A stretch of 64,000 nt of DNA, from contig NZ_JACHMI010000001.1 of assembly GCF_014207985.1 (NCBI RefSeq), positions 3,455,001-3,519,000 on the forward strand, given 5' to 3'. Shown piece by piece: positions 9,097 through 17,717 of the stretch (the first letter of the stretch is position 1; each line of letters begins with the position of its first letter). This DNA is from Nonomuraea rubra (GTDB taxonomy: Bacteria; Actinomycetota; Actinomycetes; Streptosporangiales; Streptosporangiaceae). Below the pieces are notes generated by a model. That model ran no database searches and was not told the origin of the DNA. It was given only the letters and a program-made list of their open reading frames with translations. Made by a program: the position numbers and the translations under genes.

Positions 9097-9977
9097 GGAC
9101 GTTCACCGTCCGCAGGGCCCGCTTCATCGCGCTGTGCCTGCTGCCGGGCGTGGTGTTCGTGGTGCTGTTCACGTACTACCCGATGGTCCGCGGCGCGGTG
9201 ATCGCGTTCCAGCGCTACAACCTGTTCGACCTCACCTCCACCCCGTTCACCGGCCTGGAGAACTTCCGCGCCGTCCTGGCCGAGGACCGGTTCTGGACGG
9301 CGCTGCGCAACACCGGCACGTGGGTGGCCGTCTCGCTGTTCTTCCAGTTCTTCCTGGGCTTCGGGCTGGCGCTGCTGCTGCGGCGGCACTTTCGGGGGCG
9401 GGGGCTCTACCAGGCGTGGGTGTTCTTCCCGTGGGCCATGTCGGGGTTCCTGATCGGGCTGCTGTGGCGGTGGATGTTCAACGGGCAGTTCGGGGTGGTC
9501 AACGACCTGCTGCTCAAGGCGGGGCTGATCGAGGAGCGCATCGGCTTCCTGGCCTCGCCGGGGTGGGCGATGACGTCCGTCATCGTGGCGAACATCTGGT
9601 ACGGCGTCACGTTCTTCGCCATCATGATCATGGCCGCGCTGCAGTCGGTGCCCGGCGAGCTGTACGAGGCGGCGGCCGTGGACGGGGCCTCCCGGCTGCG
9701 CCGGTTCTGGCACGTGACGCTGCCGCACATCCGCCCCACGCTGGCCCTGATCGTGCTGCTGCGGATCATCTGGATCCTGAACTTCCCCGACCTCATCTAC
9801 GCGATGACAGGCGGCGGCCCGGCCGGCAGCACCGACATCATCACGACCTTCCTCATCCAGCAGGTCATCGGCGGCGACTACGGCAGGGCGGGCGCGGTGG
9901 GCCTGCTCATCCTCGCCCTCCTGCTCGCCTTCAGCATCTTCTACCTGAACGCCACCCGATTCGAGAAGGCCCGATGA
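9093..9977 (+). CDS. Sugar ABC transporter permease (MalF type)
   Basis: A 294-residue inner-membrane permease with about six membrane segments. The EAA loop that contacts the ATPase reads ELYEAAAVDGASRLRRFWHVTLP near residue 190. The ATG at 9093 overlaps the stop of the binding-protein gene; an in-frame GTG farther upstream would add residues that read as out-of-frame coding sequence. It pairs with the next permease. Confidence 0.93.
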   Translation: MRTFTVRRARFIALCLLPGVVFVVLFTYYPMVRGAVIAFQRYNLFDLTSTPFTGLENFRAVLAEDRFWTALRNTGTWVAVSLFFQFFLGFGLALLLRRHFRGRGLYQAWVFFPWAMSGFLIGLLWRWMFNGQFGVVNDLLLKAGLIEERIGFLASPGWAMTSVIVANIWYGVTFFAIMIMAALQSVPGELYEAAAVDGASRLRRFWHVTLPHIRPTLALIVLLRIIWILNFPDLIYAMTGGGPAGSTDIITTFLIQQVIGGDYGRAGAVGLLILALLLAFSIFYLNATRFEKAR

Positions 9978-10798
9978 GGCGTCTGGGCACGGTCGCCAAG
10001 GTCGTCGTGCTGGGCGCCTGGCTGCTGATCACCCTGTTCCCGCTCTACTGGATCGTCGTCACCTCGCTCAAGCCCAAGCCGGAGATCTTCTCGGTGCCGC
10101 TGCGGTACTGGCCGGCGAACGTCACCTTCGAGCACTACGCCGAGCTGTTCGAGTTCGCCGACTTCGGCACGTACCTGCTGAACTCGCTCCTGGTCTCCCT
10201 GGTGGCGGCGGCCGTGGTGACCGCCGTCGGCGTGCTGGGCGGCTACACCCTGGCCCGCTTCGCCTTCCCCGGCCGCGGCGCGCTGATGCTGGCCTTCCTG
10301 GTCACGCAGATGATCCCGCTGTTCATCGCGCTCGGGCCGCTCTACCTGCTGATGTCCGACCTCGACCTGCTCAACCGGCTGGCGGGGCTGATGCTGGTGT
10401 ACGTGGCGATGCTGGTGCCGTTCTCGACGATCATCATGCGTGGCTTCTACGAGCGGGTGCCGGTGGCGCTGGAGGAGGCGGCGCAGGTGGACGGCGCCTC
10501 GAGGCTGGCGGCCATGGTGCGGGTGGTGATCCCGGTCATGCTGCCGGGGATCGCGGCCACGTTCATCTTCGCGTTCGTGCAGTGCTGGAACGAGCTGTTC
10601 CTGGCGATCACTTTCATCGACAGCGAGGACTCCAAGACCATCCCGGTGGCCATGAACTCCTTCATCACGCAGTACGACATCGACTGGGGCTCGATGGCCG
10701 CGGCCACGGTGGTCTCGGTGGTGCCGACCCTCGTCCTGTTCGCCGCCATCCGCCGCTACATCGTGGAGGGCCTGACGGCGGGGGCCGTAAAGGGGTGA
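9974..10798 (+). CDS. Sugar ABC transporter permease (MalG type)
   Basis: A 274-residue permease with six predicted membrane spans. The EAA loop is VALEEAAQVDGASRLAAMVRVVIPVMLPG near residue 162. Its start overlaps the stop of the upstream permease (ATGA at 9974). With the two preceding genes it forms a three-gene carbohydrate importer without its own ATPase. Confidence 0.93.
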   Translation: MRRLGTVAKVVVLGAWLLITLFPLYWIVVTSLKPKPEIFSVPLRYWPANVTFEHYAELFEFADFGTYLLNSLLVSLVAAAVVTAVGVLGGYTLARFAFPGRGALMLAFLVTQMIPLFIALGPLYLLMSDLDLLNRLAGLMLVYVAMLVPFSTIIMRGFYERVPVALEEAAQVDGASRLAAMVRVVIPVMLPGIAATFIFAFVQCWNELFLAITFIDSEDSKTIPVAMNSFITQYDIDWGSMAAATVVSVVPTLVLFAAIRRYIVEGLTAGAVKG

Positions 10799-10803
10799 AT
10801 GGC

Positions 10804-10860
10804 ATGACCGACCGCTCATCGCGCGATACAGACCTTTCACCGCAGGCCATCCCCAACTAA
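10804..10860 (+). CDS. Possible 18-residue small ORF
   Basis: ATG at 10804 opens an 18-codon frame (MTDRSSRDTDLSPQAIPN) ending in TAA. A purine-rich AAAGGGGTG sits at an acceptable distance before it and overlaps the permease stop. The TAA stop and lower GC content differ from neighbouring genes. I know no family for it; it may be a leader peptide or chance. Confidence 0.25.
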   Translation: MTDRSSRDTDLSPQAIPN

Positions 10861-10937
10861 GCGCCGGACGGCACCGGCTCACCGAACGACCCACCTACGG
10901 ATCTCCACGGCGGGTAGGTTGCGCTCTTACGTTGGGC

Positions 10938-10951
10938 GTGATCCGCATCAC
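10938..10951. promoter_or_regulatory. CRP/Crp-like palindrome upstream of the DUF485-symporter operon
   Basis: GTGATCCGCATCAC is an inverted repeat (GTGAT-N4-ATCAC) that matches the CRP consensus core GTGA-N6-TCAC exactly. It ends 12 bases before the GTG start and abuts the ribosome site GTGGAGGT. Acetate-permease genes are known CRP targets in other bacteria; here a position so close to the start would suit repression or a downstream role better than classical activation. Confidence 0.55.
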
Positions 10952-10963
10952 AGTGGAGGTCTC

Positions 10964-11293
10964 GTGACGACAAGAGAACATGACGCGTCGGTCTATGAAC
11001 AAGTACAGGAGAGCAGTGAGTTCCAGGAGCTGAAAAGGGCGTTCCGTCGCTGGACGTTCCCGATGACCGTGGCGTTCCTCGCGTGGTACCTGCTCTACGT
11101 GGTGCTGTCCGGATGGGCGCGCGGCTTCATGGCGATCAAACTCCTCGGTGAGATCAACGTCGGGCTGGTCCTCGGGTTGCTGCAGTTCGTCTCGACCTTC
11201 CTCATCGCGTGGGCGTACGCCAGGCACGCGGAGAAGAAGCTCGACCCGATCGCCGACAAGCTGCGCCACGAGGTGGAGGAGAAGACTCAGTGA
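10964..11293 (+). CDS. DUF485 small membrane protein
   Basis: A 109-residue protein with two hydrophobic segments (TFPMTVAFLAWYLLYVVLSGW and INVGLVLGLLQFVSTFLIAWAY) and charged ends, the standard DUF485 layout (YjcH-like). Such proteins are encoded directly before ActP-type acetate/monocarboxylate symporters, and here the stop overlaps the symporter GTG (GTGA at 11290). The GTG start at 10964 is chosen for the GGAGGT ribosome site at 10955-10960. Its exact role in transport is not established. Confidence 0.9.
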   Translation: MTTREHDASVYEQVQESSEFQELKRAFRRWTFPMTVAFLAWYLLYVVLSGWARGFMAIKLLGEINVGLVLGLLQFVSTFLIAWAYARHAEKKLDPIADKLRHEVEEKTQ

Positions 11294-12909
11294 GCTCGAC
11301 GACCCTGGGGATGATCCTCTTCCTCACCTTCGTGGCCGCCACCCTGGCGATCACGTTCTGGGCGAGCCGCCAGACCAAGACGGCCGCCGACTACTACGCG
11401 GGCGGCCGGTCGTTCAGCGGCGTGCAGAACGGCCTGGCGATCGGCGGCGACTACATGTCGGCCGCCTCCTTCCTCGGCATCGCGGGCATCATCGCGCTGT
11501 CCGGTTACGACGGGTTCCTCTATTCGATCGGCTTCCTGGTCGCCTGGCTGGTGGCGCTGCTGCTGGTGGCCGAGCTGATGCGGAACTCCGGCAAGTTCAC
11601 CATGGCCGACGTGCTGGCGTTCAGGATGAGCCCGCGCCCGGTCCGCACGGCGGCGGGCGTGTCCACGATCGTGGTGAGCATCTTCTACCTGCTGGCCCAG
11701 ATGGTGGGCGCGGGCGCGCTGGTCGGCCTGCTGCTCGGCATCACCGGTGACGCGGGCAAGGCCTGGACGATCGTCGGCGTGGGCGCGCTGATGATCGTGT
11801 ACGTGGTCTTCGGCGGCATGAAGGGCACCACCTGGGTGCAGATCGTCAAGGCCGTGCTGCTCATGGGCGGCGCCGCCCTGGTGACGGTGCTGGTGCTGGC
11901 CAACTTCGGCTTCAACCTGTCGGCCCTGCTCGGCCAGGCCGCCACGGTCAGCGGCCCGCAGGCCAACCCGGAGAGCTTCCTCAGCCCCGGTCTGAAGTAC
12001 GGCACCGAGGCGCAGGGCCTGGCCGGCAAGATCGACCTCATCAGCCTGGGCCTGGCGCTGGTCCTGGGCACGGCGGGCCTGCCGCACATCCTCATCCGCT
12101 TCTATACCGTGCCCACCGCCAAGGACGCCCGCAAGTCCGTCCTGTGGGGCATCGGCATCATCGGCGTCTTCTACCTCCTGACCCTGGTCCTCGGCTTCGG
12201 CGCGGCGGCTCTGGTCGGCAAGGCGAGGATCGCCGAAGGCGACGCGGCCGGCAACACCGCCGCCCCCATGCTGGCCCAGCAGATCGGCCAGGAGATCTTC
12301 GGCCCGGTCGGCGGCACGATCCTGCTGGCGCTGATCGGTGCCGTGGCCTTCGCCACGATCCTCGCCGTGGTCGCCGGCCTGACCCTGGCCTCCTCCTCCA
12401 GCTTCTCGCACGACCTGTACGCGCACGTCTTCAAGCGCGGCCAGGCCAGCGAGCGCCAGGAGGTCGTGGTGGCCCGCATCTCCGCCTTCGTGATCGGTGC
12501 CGTCGCGATCGGCCTGGGCATCCTCGCCCAGGGCCAGAACGTGGCGTTCCTGGTGGCGCTGGCGTTCGCGGTGGCGGCCTCGGGCAACCTGCCCGCGATC
12601 CTTTACAGCCTGTTCTGGAAGAGGTTCAACACGGCGGGCGCGGTCGCGGCCATCTACGGCGGCCTGGTCTCCGCCCTGGTGCTGGTGATCTTCTCGCCGG
12701 TGGTCTCGGGCGGCCCGACGGCGCTGTTCAAGACGGCCGACTTCGTGCTGTTCCCGCTGAGCAACCCCGGCATCGTCTCGATCCCGCTGGGCTTCCTGTG
12801 CGGCTGGCTCGGCACGATCCTCAGCAAGGAGTACAACGCCGCCAAGTACGCCGAGATCGAGGTCCGCTCGCTCACCGGCGTCGGCGCCGAGAAGGCCTCC
12901 GAACACTGA
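11290..12909 (+). CDS. ActP-like sodium/solute symporter (acetate or other monocarboxylates)
   Basis: A 539-residue solute:sodium symporter with about 13 membrane spans. FWASRQTKTAADYYAGGRSFSGVQNGLAIGGDYMSAASFLGI near the N-terminus is typical of the ActP/MctC branch, as is pairing with a DUF485 gene. It probably takes up acetate, pyruvate or propionate with a cation. The GTG start at 11290 overlaps the DUF485 stop; the longer in-frame extension is the DUF485 gene read in another frame. Two strong hairpins follow the gene. Confidence 0.92.
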   Translation: MSSTTLGMILFLTFVAATLAITFWASRQTKTAADYYAGGRSFSGVQNGLAIGGDYMSAASFLGIAGIIALSGYDGFLYSIGFLVAWLVALLLVAELMRNSGKFTMADVLAFRMSPRPVRTAAGVSTIVVSIFYLLAQMVGAGALVGLLLGITGDAGKAWTIVGVGALMIVYVVFGGMKGTTWVQIVKAVLLMGGAALVTVLVLANFGFNLSALLGQAATVSGPQANPESFLSPGLKYGTEAQGLAGKIDLISLGLALVLGTAGLPHILIRFYTVPTAKDARKSVLWGIGIIGVFYLLTLVLGFGAAALVGKARIAEGDAAGNTAAPMLAQQIGQEIFGPVGGTILLALIGAVAFATILAVVAGLTLASSSSFSHDLYAHVFKRGQASERQEVVVARISAFVIGAVAIGLGILAQGQNVAFLVALAFAVAASGNLPAILYSLFWKRFNTAGAVAAIYGGLVSALVLVIFSPVVSGGPTALFKTADFVLFPLSNPGIVSIPLGFLCGWLGTILSKEYNAAKYAEIEVRSLTGVGAEKASEH

Positions 12910-12925
12910 CGCCAACCCCCTGGAG

Positions 12926-12996
12926 AGGCGCCCGACCCCCCTGCCCCGGGGCGCCTTGCCCATGAGGGCCCGGCCGTGACCCACGGCCGGGCCCTC
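12926..12996 (+). terminator. Tandem hairpins after the symporter gene
   Basis: The first hairpin has 8-bp arms AGGCGCCC and GGGCGCCT (12926-12956). The second has perfect 15-bp arms GAGGGCCCGGCCGTG and CACGGCCGGGCCCTC around a 3-base loop (12964-12996). There is little T-tract, as usual in actinomycetes. Between here and the promoter at 13102 I see nothing else. Confidence 0.75.
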
Positions 12997-13101
12997 TCGC
13001 GTGTACGGGATCCCCGGCGGGGAAGGGGATGCGGGCGTCCCAGTGGGGCGTCCCACACCCTGGAGTTTCTTAACAGGACAGAAACGCAGTGAAGTGAGTG
13101 G

Positions 13102-13155
13102 TTGACGGGATTTCAGCGGTATGGGTACGTTCTCAGATGTGTGAACGTTGCCACA
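13102..13155 (+). promoter_or_regulatory. Promoter and LacI-type operator of the glycan-importer operon
   Basis: A -35-like TTGACG (13102-13107) is followed 18 bases later by a -10-like TACGTT (13126-13131). The predicted start of transcription falls at an 18-bp pseudo-palindrome TGTGTGAACGTTGCCACA (13138-13155). This site matches a site in front of the ROK kinase gene at 15 of 18 positions, so both are probably bound by the LacI protein encoded at 24515-25558. Confidence 0.6.
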
Positions 13156-13227
13156 CTGGCCTGGCGCCACGTGGCCGTCATCAGCATGCCTGATGCCCCG
13201 CTTGTTCAGTGTGGAGGCGAAACCCCC

Positions 13228-14619
13228 ATGAGATCCCCGCTCGTCCGCTGGTCCGTCCTTTCCGTGTCGCTCGCGCTGGCGCTCACCTCGTGTGCCAGGG
13301 GCACCGGTGGCGCCGCGGCGCCCGCTCCGTCGGCGGGCCAGTTCGACCCCGGCGCCTCCTACCAGGGCACCATCTCGGTCATGGGCTTCGGCGCGACCGA
13401 CGAGATCGGTGAGACCCGCGTCGAGCTGGCCAAGAAGTCGCTCAAGGGCGCGGACGTGAAGCTGATCGAGGGCGACCTCGACATCCAGCAGTTCCTGTCG
13501 GCGGTGGCGGCCGGCGACCCGCCGGACATCATCTACGCCAACCGCGACCAGATCGGCACCTTCGCCTCGCGCGGCGCGATCATCCCGCTCACCTCGTGCG
13601 TCCAGGGCGAGCAGATCGACACCTCGATGTACAACAAGAACGCGCTCAGCCAGGTCACGTTCGGCAACGAGGTCTACGCGATCCCCGAGTTCAACCAGGT
13701 CCAGATCACCATGGCCAACGCCGCCCTGCTCAAGGACGCCGGCCTGACGATCGCCGACGTCAACGGCTCCAACTGGGACAAGGTCACCGCGGCGACCAAG
13801 AAGCTGGTCAAGGCGCCGGGCGGCAAGCTGCAGGTGATCGGCTTCGACAGCAAGCTGCCGGAGTTCCTGCCGTTGTGGGCCAAGTCCCTCGGCGCCGACC
13901 TGCTGTCGGCCGACGGCAGGACCGCCCAGCTCAACACCCCCGAGGTGGTCAAGGCCCTGCAGTTCGCGGTCGCCATCTACGACGCGCAGGGCGGCTTCGC
14001 CAAGGTCAAGGCCGTGCGCGACTCGGCCGACTTCTTCGGCAAGGGCAACCAGTACGCGAAGAACGCGCTCGGCGCGATGCCGATGGAGCAGTGGTACGTC
14101 AACGTGCTCAACGACGTCTCGCCCAAGGCGTCCATGGCCTTCGACACCTTCCGCACCCCGGAGGGCAAGCCGCTGGCCTACTCCTCCGGCTCGTCGTGGG
14201 CCGTCCCCAAGGGCTCCAAGAACCCCGGCGCCGCCTGCCGCTTCGCCAAGACGATGACGCTGGTGGAGTCGTGGAAGGCCGCCGCCCAGGCCCGCCTGGA
14301 CAAGCGCAAGGCCGAGGGCAAGCCGTTCACCGGCGTCCTCACCGGCAACGTCAAGGCCGACGAGGAGATCCAGAAGATGCTCACCTCGGGCGGCGAGCCC
14401 TGGGACTCCGGTGTCAAGGCCGTCTACGAGGCCAACCAGAACACCTTCAGCCTGCCGGCCAACCCGGCCGACAAGGAGTTCAAGGACGCCTGGCAGGGCG
14501 CGGTGAACCGGGTGCTCAACGGCCAGGAGGAGCCGCAGGCCGCCCTCGACAAGGCCCAGAAGGACGCCCAGGCGGCCCTGGACAAGGCGTGGGCCGACTG
14601 GACGAAGCGTACGAACTGA
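13228..14619 (+). CDS. Sugar ABC transporter substrate-binding lipoprotein
   Basis: A 463-residue solute-binding protein of the carbohydrate class with a lipoprotein signal ending in LALTSCARG. The mature part has the expected family layout (GDPPDIIYANRDQIGTFASRGAIIPL near 95-120, AVPKGSKNPGAACRF near 330). A repetitive, Ala/Lys/Asp-rich helical tail (QAALDKAQKDAQAALDKAW) ends the protein. ATG 13228 is preceded by GTGGAGGCG. It is the first gene of an operon with two permeases, GH1 and a GH36-like enzyme, which points to a glycoside or oligosaccharide ligand. Confidence 0.92.
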   Translation: MRSPLVRWSVLSVSLALALTSCARGTGGAAAPAPSAGQFDPGASYQGTISVMGFGATDEIGETRVELAKKSLKGADVKLIEGDLDIQQFLSAVAAGDPPDIIYANRDQIGTFASRGAIIPLTSCVQGEQIDTSMYNKNALSQVTFGNEVYAIPEFNQVQITMANAALLKDAGLTIADVNGSNWDKVTAATKKLVKAPGGKLQVIGFDSKLPEFLPLWAKSLGADLLSADGRTAQLNTPEVVKALQFAVAIYDAQGGFAKVKAVRDSADFFGKGNQYAKNALGAMPMEQWYVNVLNDVSPKASMAFDTFRTPEGKPLAYSSGSSWAVPKGSKNPGAACRFAKTMTLVESWKAAAQARLDKRKAEGKPFTGVLTGNVKADEEIQKMLTSGGEPWDSGVKAVYEANQNTFSLPANPADKEFKDAWQGAVNRVLNGQEEPQAALDKAQKDAQAALDKAWADWTKRTN

Positions 14620-14620
14620 G

Positions 14621-15547
14621 ATGGCCGGCACCAGAACACCGCGCATGAGGTCCATGCGCTTCATCGAGACCAGGGCAGCGCTGCTGTTCATCAGCCCCTG
14701 GATCATCGGTTTCCTGATCTTCACCGCCTGGCCCGTGATCAACAGCGCCTACCTGTCGCTGACCGACTACGACGTCATCAACGACCCGTCGTTCATCGGC
14801 TTCGACAACTACGTGACCCTCTTCGAGGATCCGAAGGTCGGGCTGGCGCTGCGCAACACGTTCCTGTTCACCGTGATGTCCGTGCCGACCCAGCTCGTCG
14901 TCTCCCTCGGGCTGGCGCTGCTGCTCAACAGCGCCACCCGGGCCACCGGCTTCTTCCGCACGGCCTTCTTCCTGCCGAAGATGACGCCGCCGGTCGCGAT
15001 CGGCATCCTGCTGCTGATGCTGTTCAACGGCCAGAACGGCCTGATCAACAGCTTCCTCGGCGTCTTCGGCATCGACGGCCCCGCCTGGACCACCGACCCC
15101 GCCTGGGTCAAGCCGGGCCTGGTGCTGATGAGCCTGTGGACCGTCGGGTCGTCGGTGGTCATCATCCTGGCCTCGCTGCGCGGCGTCCCCCAGGAGCTGT
15201 ACGACTCCGCCCTCGTGGACGGGGCCGGCTGGTGGAAGCGCACGCTGCGGATCACCGTGCCGATGATCAGCCCGACGCTGTTCTTCCTGTTCATCGTGGA
15301 CAGCATCAACGCCCTGCAGTCGTTCACCGAGGCGTACACCGCCTTCTTCGGCGCGGGCAACACCACCTACAGCAACGACGCCGCCCTGTTCTACGCGATC
15401 TACCTGTTCCAGCAGGCCTTCGAGTTCCTGCACATGGGTTACGCCTCCGCGCTGGCCTGGCTGCTGTTCATCGTGATCATGGCGATCACCGCCGTGCAGA
15501 TCCTGGTGACCAGGCGGTTCGTGCACTACGAAGGGGGGAACTCGTGA
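14621..15547 (+). CDS. Sugar ABC transporter permease (MalF type)
   Basis: A 308-residue permease with about six membrane spans. The ATPase-contact loop is ELYDSALVDGAGWWKRTLRITVPMISP near residue 192. It starts two bases after the binding-protein stop and overlaps the next permease by GTGA at 15544. Confidence 0.92.
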   Translation: MAGTRTPRMRSMRFIETRAALLFISPWIIGFLIFTAWPVINSAYLSLTDYDVINDPSFIGFDNYVTLFEDPKVGLALRNTFLFTVMSVPTQLVVSLGLALLLNSATRATGFFRTAFFLPKMTPPVAIGILLLMLFNGQNGLINSFLGVFGIDGPAWTTDPAWVKPGLVLMSLWTVGSSVVIILASLRGVPQELYDSALVDGAGWWKRTLRITVPMISPTLFFLFIVDSINALQSFTEAYTAFFGAGNTTYSNDAALFYAIYLFQQAFEFLHMGYASALAWLLFIVIMAITAVQILVTRRFVHYEGGNS

Positions 15548-16371
15548 GGCGGCTGCGGAAGATCCTGATCTGGGCGGCGCTGAGCGCGTTCGCCGTCGCG
15601 TTCATCTACCCGTTCGTCTGGCTGCTCAGCGCCTCGTTCAAGCCGCGCAGCGAGGTGTTCGACCACCGGATCCTGCCCGAGACCTTCACCTTCGACAACT
15701 ACATCCGGGTGTGGCAGGAGGCGCCGCTGGGGCTGTGGATGGCCAACACGCTGCTGGTCACGGTGCTGGCCGCGGTGGCCGTGACGATCACCAGCGCGAT
15801 GGTGGCGTGGGGCTTCGCCTACTTCCGCTTCCCCGGCAGGAAGGCGCTGTTCGGCCTGCTGCTGGCCACCATGATGCTGCCGGGCGCGGTCACCATGGTC
15901 CCGGTCTTCCTCATCTGGAACGACCTGGGCATGGTCGGCACCCTGACCCCGCTGTGGGCGCAGAACCTGTTCGGCAGCGCGTTCTACATCTTCCTGCTGC
16001 GGCAGTTCTTCATGGGCCTGCCACGCGAGCCGTTCGAGGCGGCGAAGATCGACGGGGCGAACAACTGGAAGATCTTCACCAGGATGGCCCTGCCGCTGTG
16101 CAAGCCGGCGGTCGTGGTGACGCTGCTGTTCGAGTTCCAGGCGGCGTGGACGGACCTCATGCGGCCGCTCATCTACCTGCGCGACTCCAGCACGTTCACC
16201 GTGCCGCGCGGGCTGAAGGCGCTGCTCGACCAGTTCGGGTTCGGCGGCGAGTGGCACTGGGAGATCGTCATGACGGCCAGCGTGATCACCACGATCCCGA
16301 TGATCATCCTGTTCTTCCTCGGCCAGAAGCACTTCGTCAAGGGCATCGCCACGACCGGGAGCAAGGGATGA
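15544..16371 (+). CDS. Sugar ABC transporter permease (MalG type)
   Basis: A 275-residue permease; the EAA-type loop reads PFEAAKIDGANNWKIFTRMALPLCKP near residue 163. The GTG start at 15544 overlaps the previous stop, and its own stop overlaps the ATG of the GH1 gene. No ATPase is encoded nearby, so a shared ATPase elsewhere in the genome is expected. Confidence 0.92.
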   Translation: MRRLRKILIWAALSAFAVAFIYPFVWLLSASFKPRSEVFDHRILPETFTFDNYIRVWQEAPLGLWMANTLLVTVLAAVAVTITSAMVAWGFAYFRFPGRKALFGLLLATMMLPGAVTMVPVFLIWNDLGMVGTLTPLWAQNLFGSAFYIFLLRQFFMGLPREPFEAAKIDGANNWKIFTRMALPLCKPAVVVTLLFEFQAAWTDLMRPLIYLRDSSTFTVPRGLKALLDQFGFGGEWHWEIVMTASVITTIPMIILFFLGQKHFVKGIATTGSKG

Positions 16372-17714
16372 GCTTCCCCGAGGGATTCCTGTGGGGCGCG
16401 GGCACGTCCGCGTACCAGATCGAGGGGCACCACGGCCGGGGCGAGTCGGTGTGGGACGTGTTCTGCCGCCGCCCCGGCGCGGTCGAGGGCGGCGGCGACG
16501 GCTCGCGGGCCTGCGACTCGTTCCTCCGCTGGCGCGAGGACGTCGAGCTGGTCAAGGAGCTGGGGCTGGGCGCCTACCGCTTCTCGACCGGCTGGTCCCG
16601 GGTGATGCCGGACGGCGCGCACGCCGACCCCAAGGCGCTCGACCACTACGAGCGCTTCACCGACGCGCTGCTGGAGGCGGGCGTCGAGCCGGTGCTCACG
16701 CTCAACCACTGGGACATGCCGTCGAGCCTCACGTGGGCCGAGCGCTCCTCCGTAAACGCTTTCACCGCGTACGCGCAGGCCGTCGCCGACCGGCTGGCCG
16801 ACCGCGTGACCTGGTGGATCACCCAGAACGAGCCGTGGATCATCGCCCTGCTCGGCTACCAGCTCGGCCTGCACGCCCCCGGCGTCGCCGACCTGGGCAC
16901 GGCCGTCAGGGCGGGCCACCACGTGCTGCTCGGCCATGGCGCGGCGGCCGACGTGCTGCACGCCCACCCCGGCACGATGGCCGGTGCGGCGCTCAGCCTC
17001 TTCCCCTGCGATCCCGCGACCGGCAGCGAGGCCGACCGCGCGGCGGCGATCGGCTCCGACGGCTACGTCAACCGCTGGTACCTCGACCCGCTGCTGGCCG
17101 GCGGCTACCCCGCCGACATGCGCGAGCACTGGGAACGGGCGCTCGGCCACGGCCTGGACTTCATCCAGGACGGCGACGAGGCCGCGATCGGCGGGCGCAG
17201 CGACTTCCTCGGCATCAACTACTACACGCGGCGCGTCATGGCCGCCGCGCCCCCGGACCCGTTCCCCTGGAGGGTGGTCGGGCCCAGCGGCGACGTGGCC
17301 AGGACCGACGAGGGCTGGGAGATCAACCCGGGCGCGCTGCGCGACCTGCTCGTCGGGCTGAGCCGGCGCTTCCCCGGCACGCCGCTGATGATCACCGAGA
17401 ACGGCGGCGTCTTCGGCGACGCGCCCAGCCACGACGGCCAGGTGCACGACAACCGCAGGGTCGCCTACCTGCGCGACCACGTCGCGGCCGTCGAGGCCGC
17501 CCTCGACGCGGGCGCCGACGTGCGCGGGTACCTGCACTGGTCGCTCATGGACAACTTCGAGTGGGCGCTGGGCTACCGGCCCAGGTTCGGGCTCGTCCAC
17601 GTCGACTACGCCACCGGCGCCCGCACCGTCAAGGACTCCGGGCGCTACTACGCCCGGCTCATCGCCGGGGGCGGCACGGCCCCCGCCCTGCCCAGGATCG
17701 AGGCTTACGGCTAA
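16368..17714 (+). CDS. GH1 family beta-glucosidase/beta-glycosidase
   Basis: A 448-residue cytoplasmic glycoside hydrolase family 1 enzyme. FPEGFLWGAGTSAYQIEG at the N-terminus, the acid/base motif TQNEPW (E155) and the nucleophile motif ITENGG (E344) are all intact, so it should be an active retaining beta-glycosidase. Beta-glucosidase, beta-mannosidase and beta-galactosidase activities all occur in this family and cannot be separated here. There is no signal peptide, so it acts on imported di- or oligosaccharides. Its start overlaps the upstream permease stop. Confidence 0.93.
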   Translation: MSFPEGFLWGAGTSAYQIEGHHGRGESVWDVFCRRPGAVEGGGDGSRACDSFLRWREDVELVKELGLGAYRFSTGWSRVMPDGAHADPKALDHYERFTDALLEAGVEPVLTLNHWDMPSSLTWAERSSVNAFTAYAQAVADRLADRVTWWITQNEPWIIALLGYQLGLHAPGVADLGTAVRAGHHVLLGHGAAADVLHAHPGTMAGAALSLFPCDPATGSEADRAAAIGSDGYVNRWYLDPLLAGGYPADMREHWERALGHGLDFIQDGDEAAIGGRSDFLGINYYTRRVMAAAPPDPFPWRVVGPSGDVARTDEGWEINPGALRDLLVGLSRRFPGTPLMITENGGVFGDAPSHDGQVHDNRRVAYLRDHVAAVEAALDAGADVRGYLHWSLMDNFEWALGYRPRFGLVHVDYATGARTVKDSGRYYARLIAGGGTAPALPRIEAYG

Positions 17715-17717
17715 CCC

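Noticed and set aside
11287..13058. Possible phage, IS or integrative element in the window
   Set aside because: I found no transposase, integrase, resolvase or terminal inverted repeats anywhere in the 64 kb, and no tRNA that could be an attachment site.
11287..14742. A 1151-codon open frame on the minus strand
   Set aside because: It is antisense to the symporter and binding-protein genes, has Gly/Arg/Ala/His-rich low-complexity protein and no domain; it arises from high GC at third positions.
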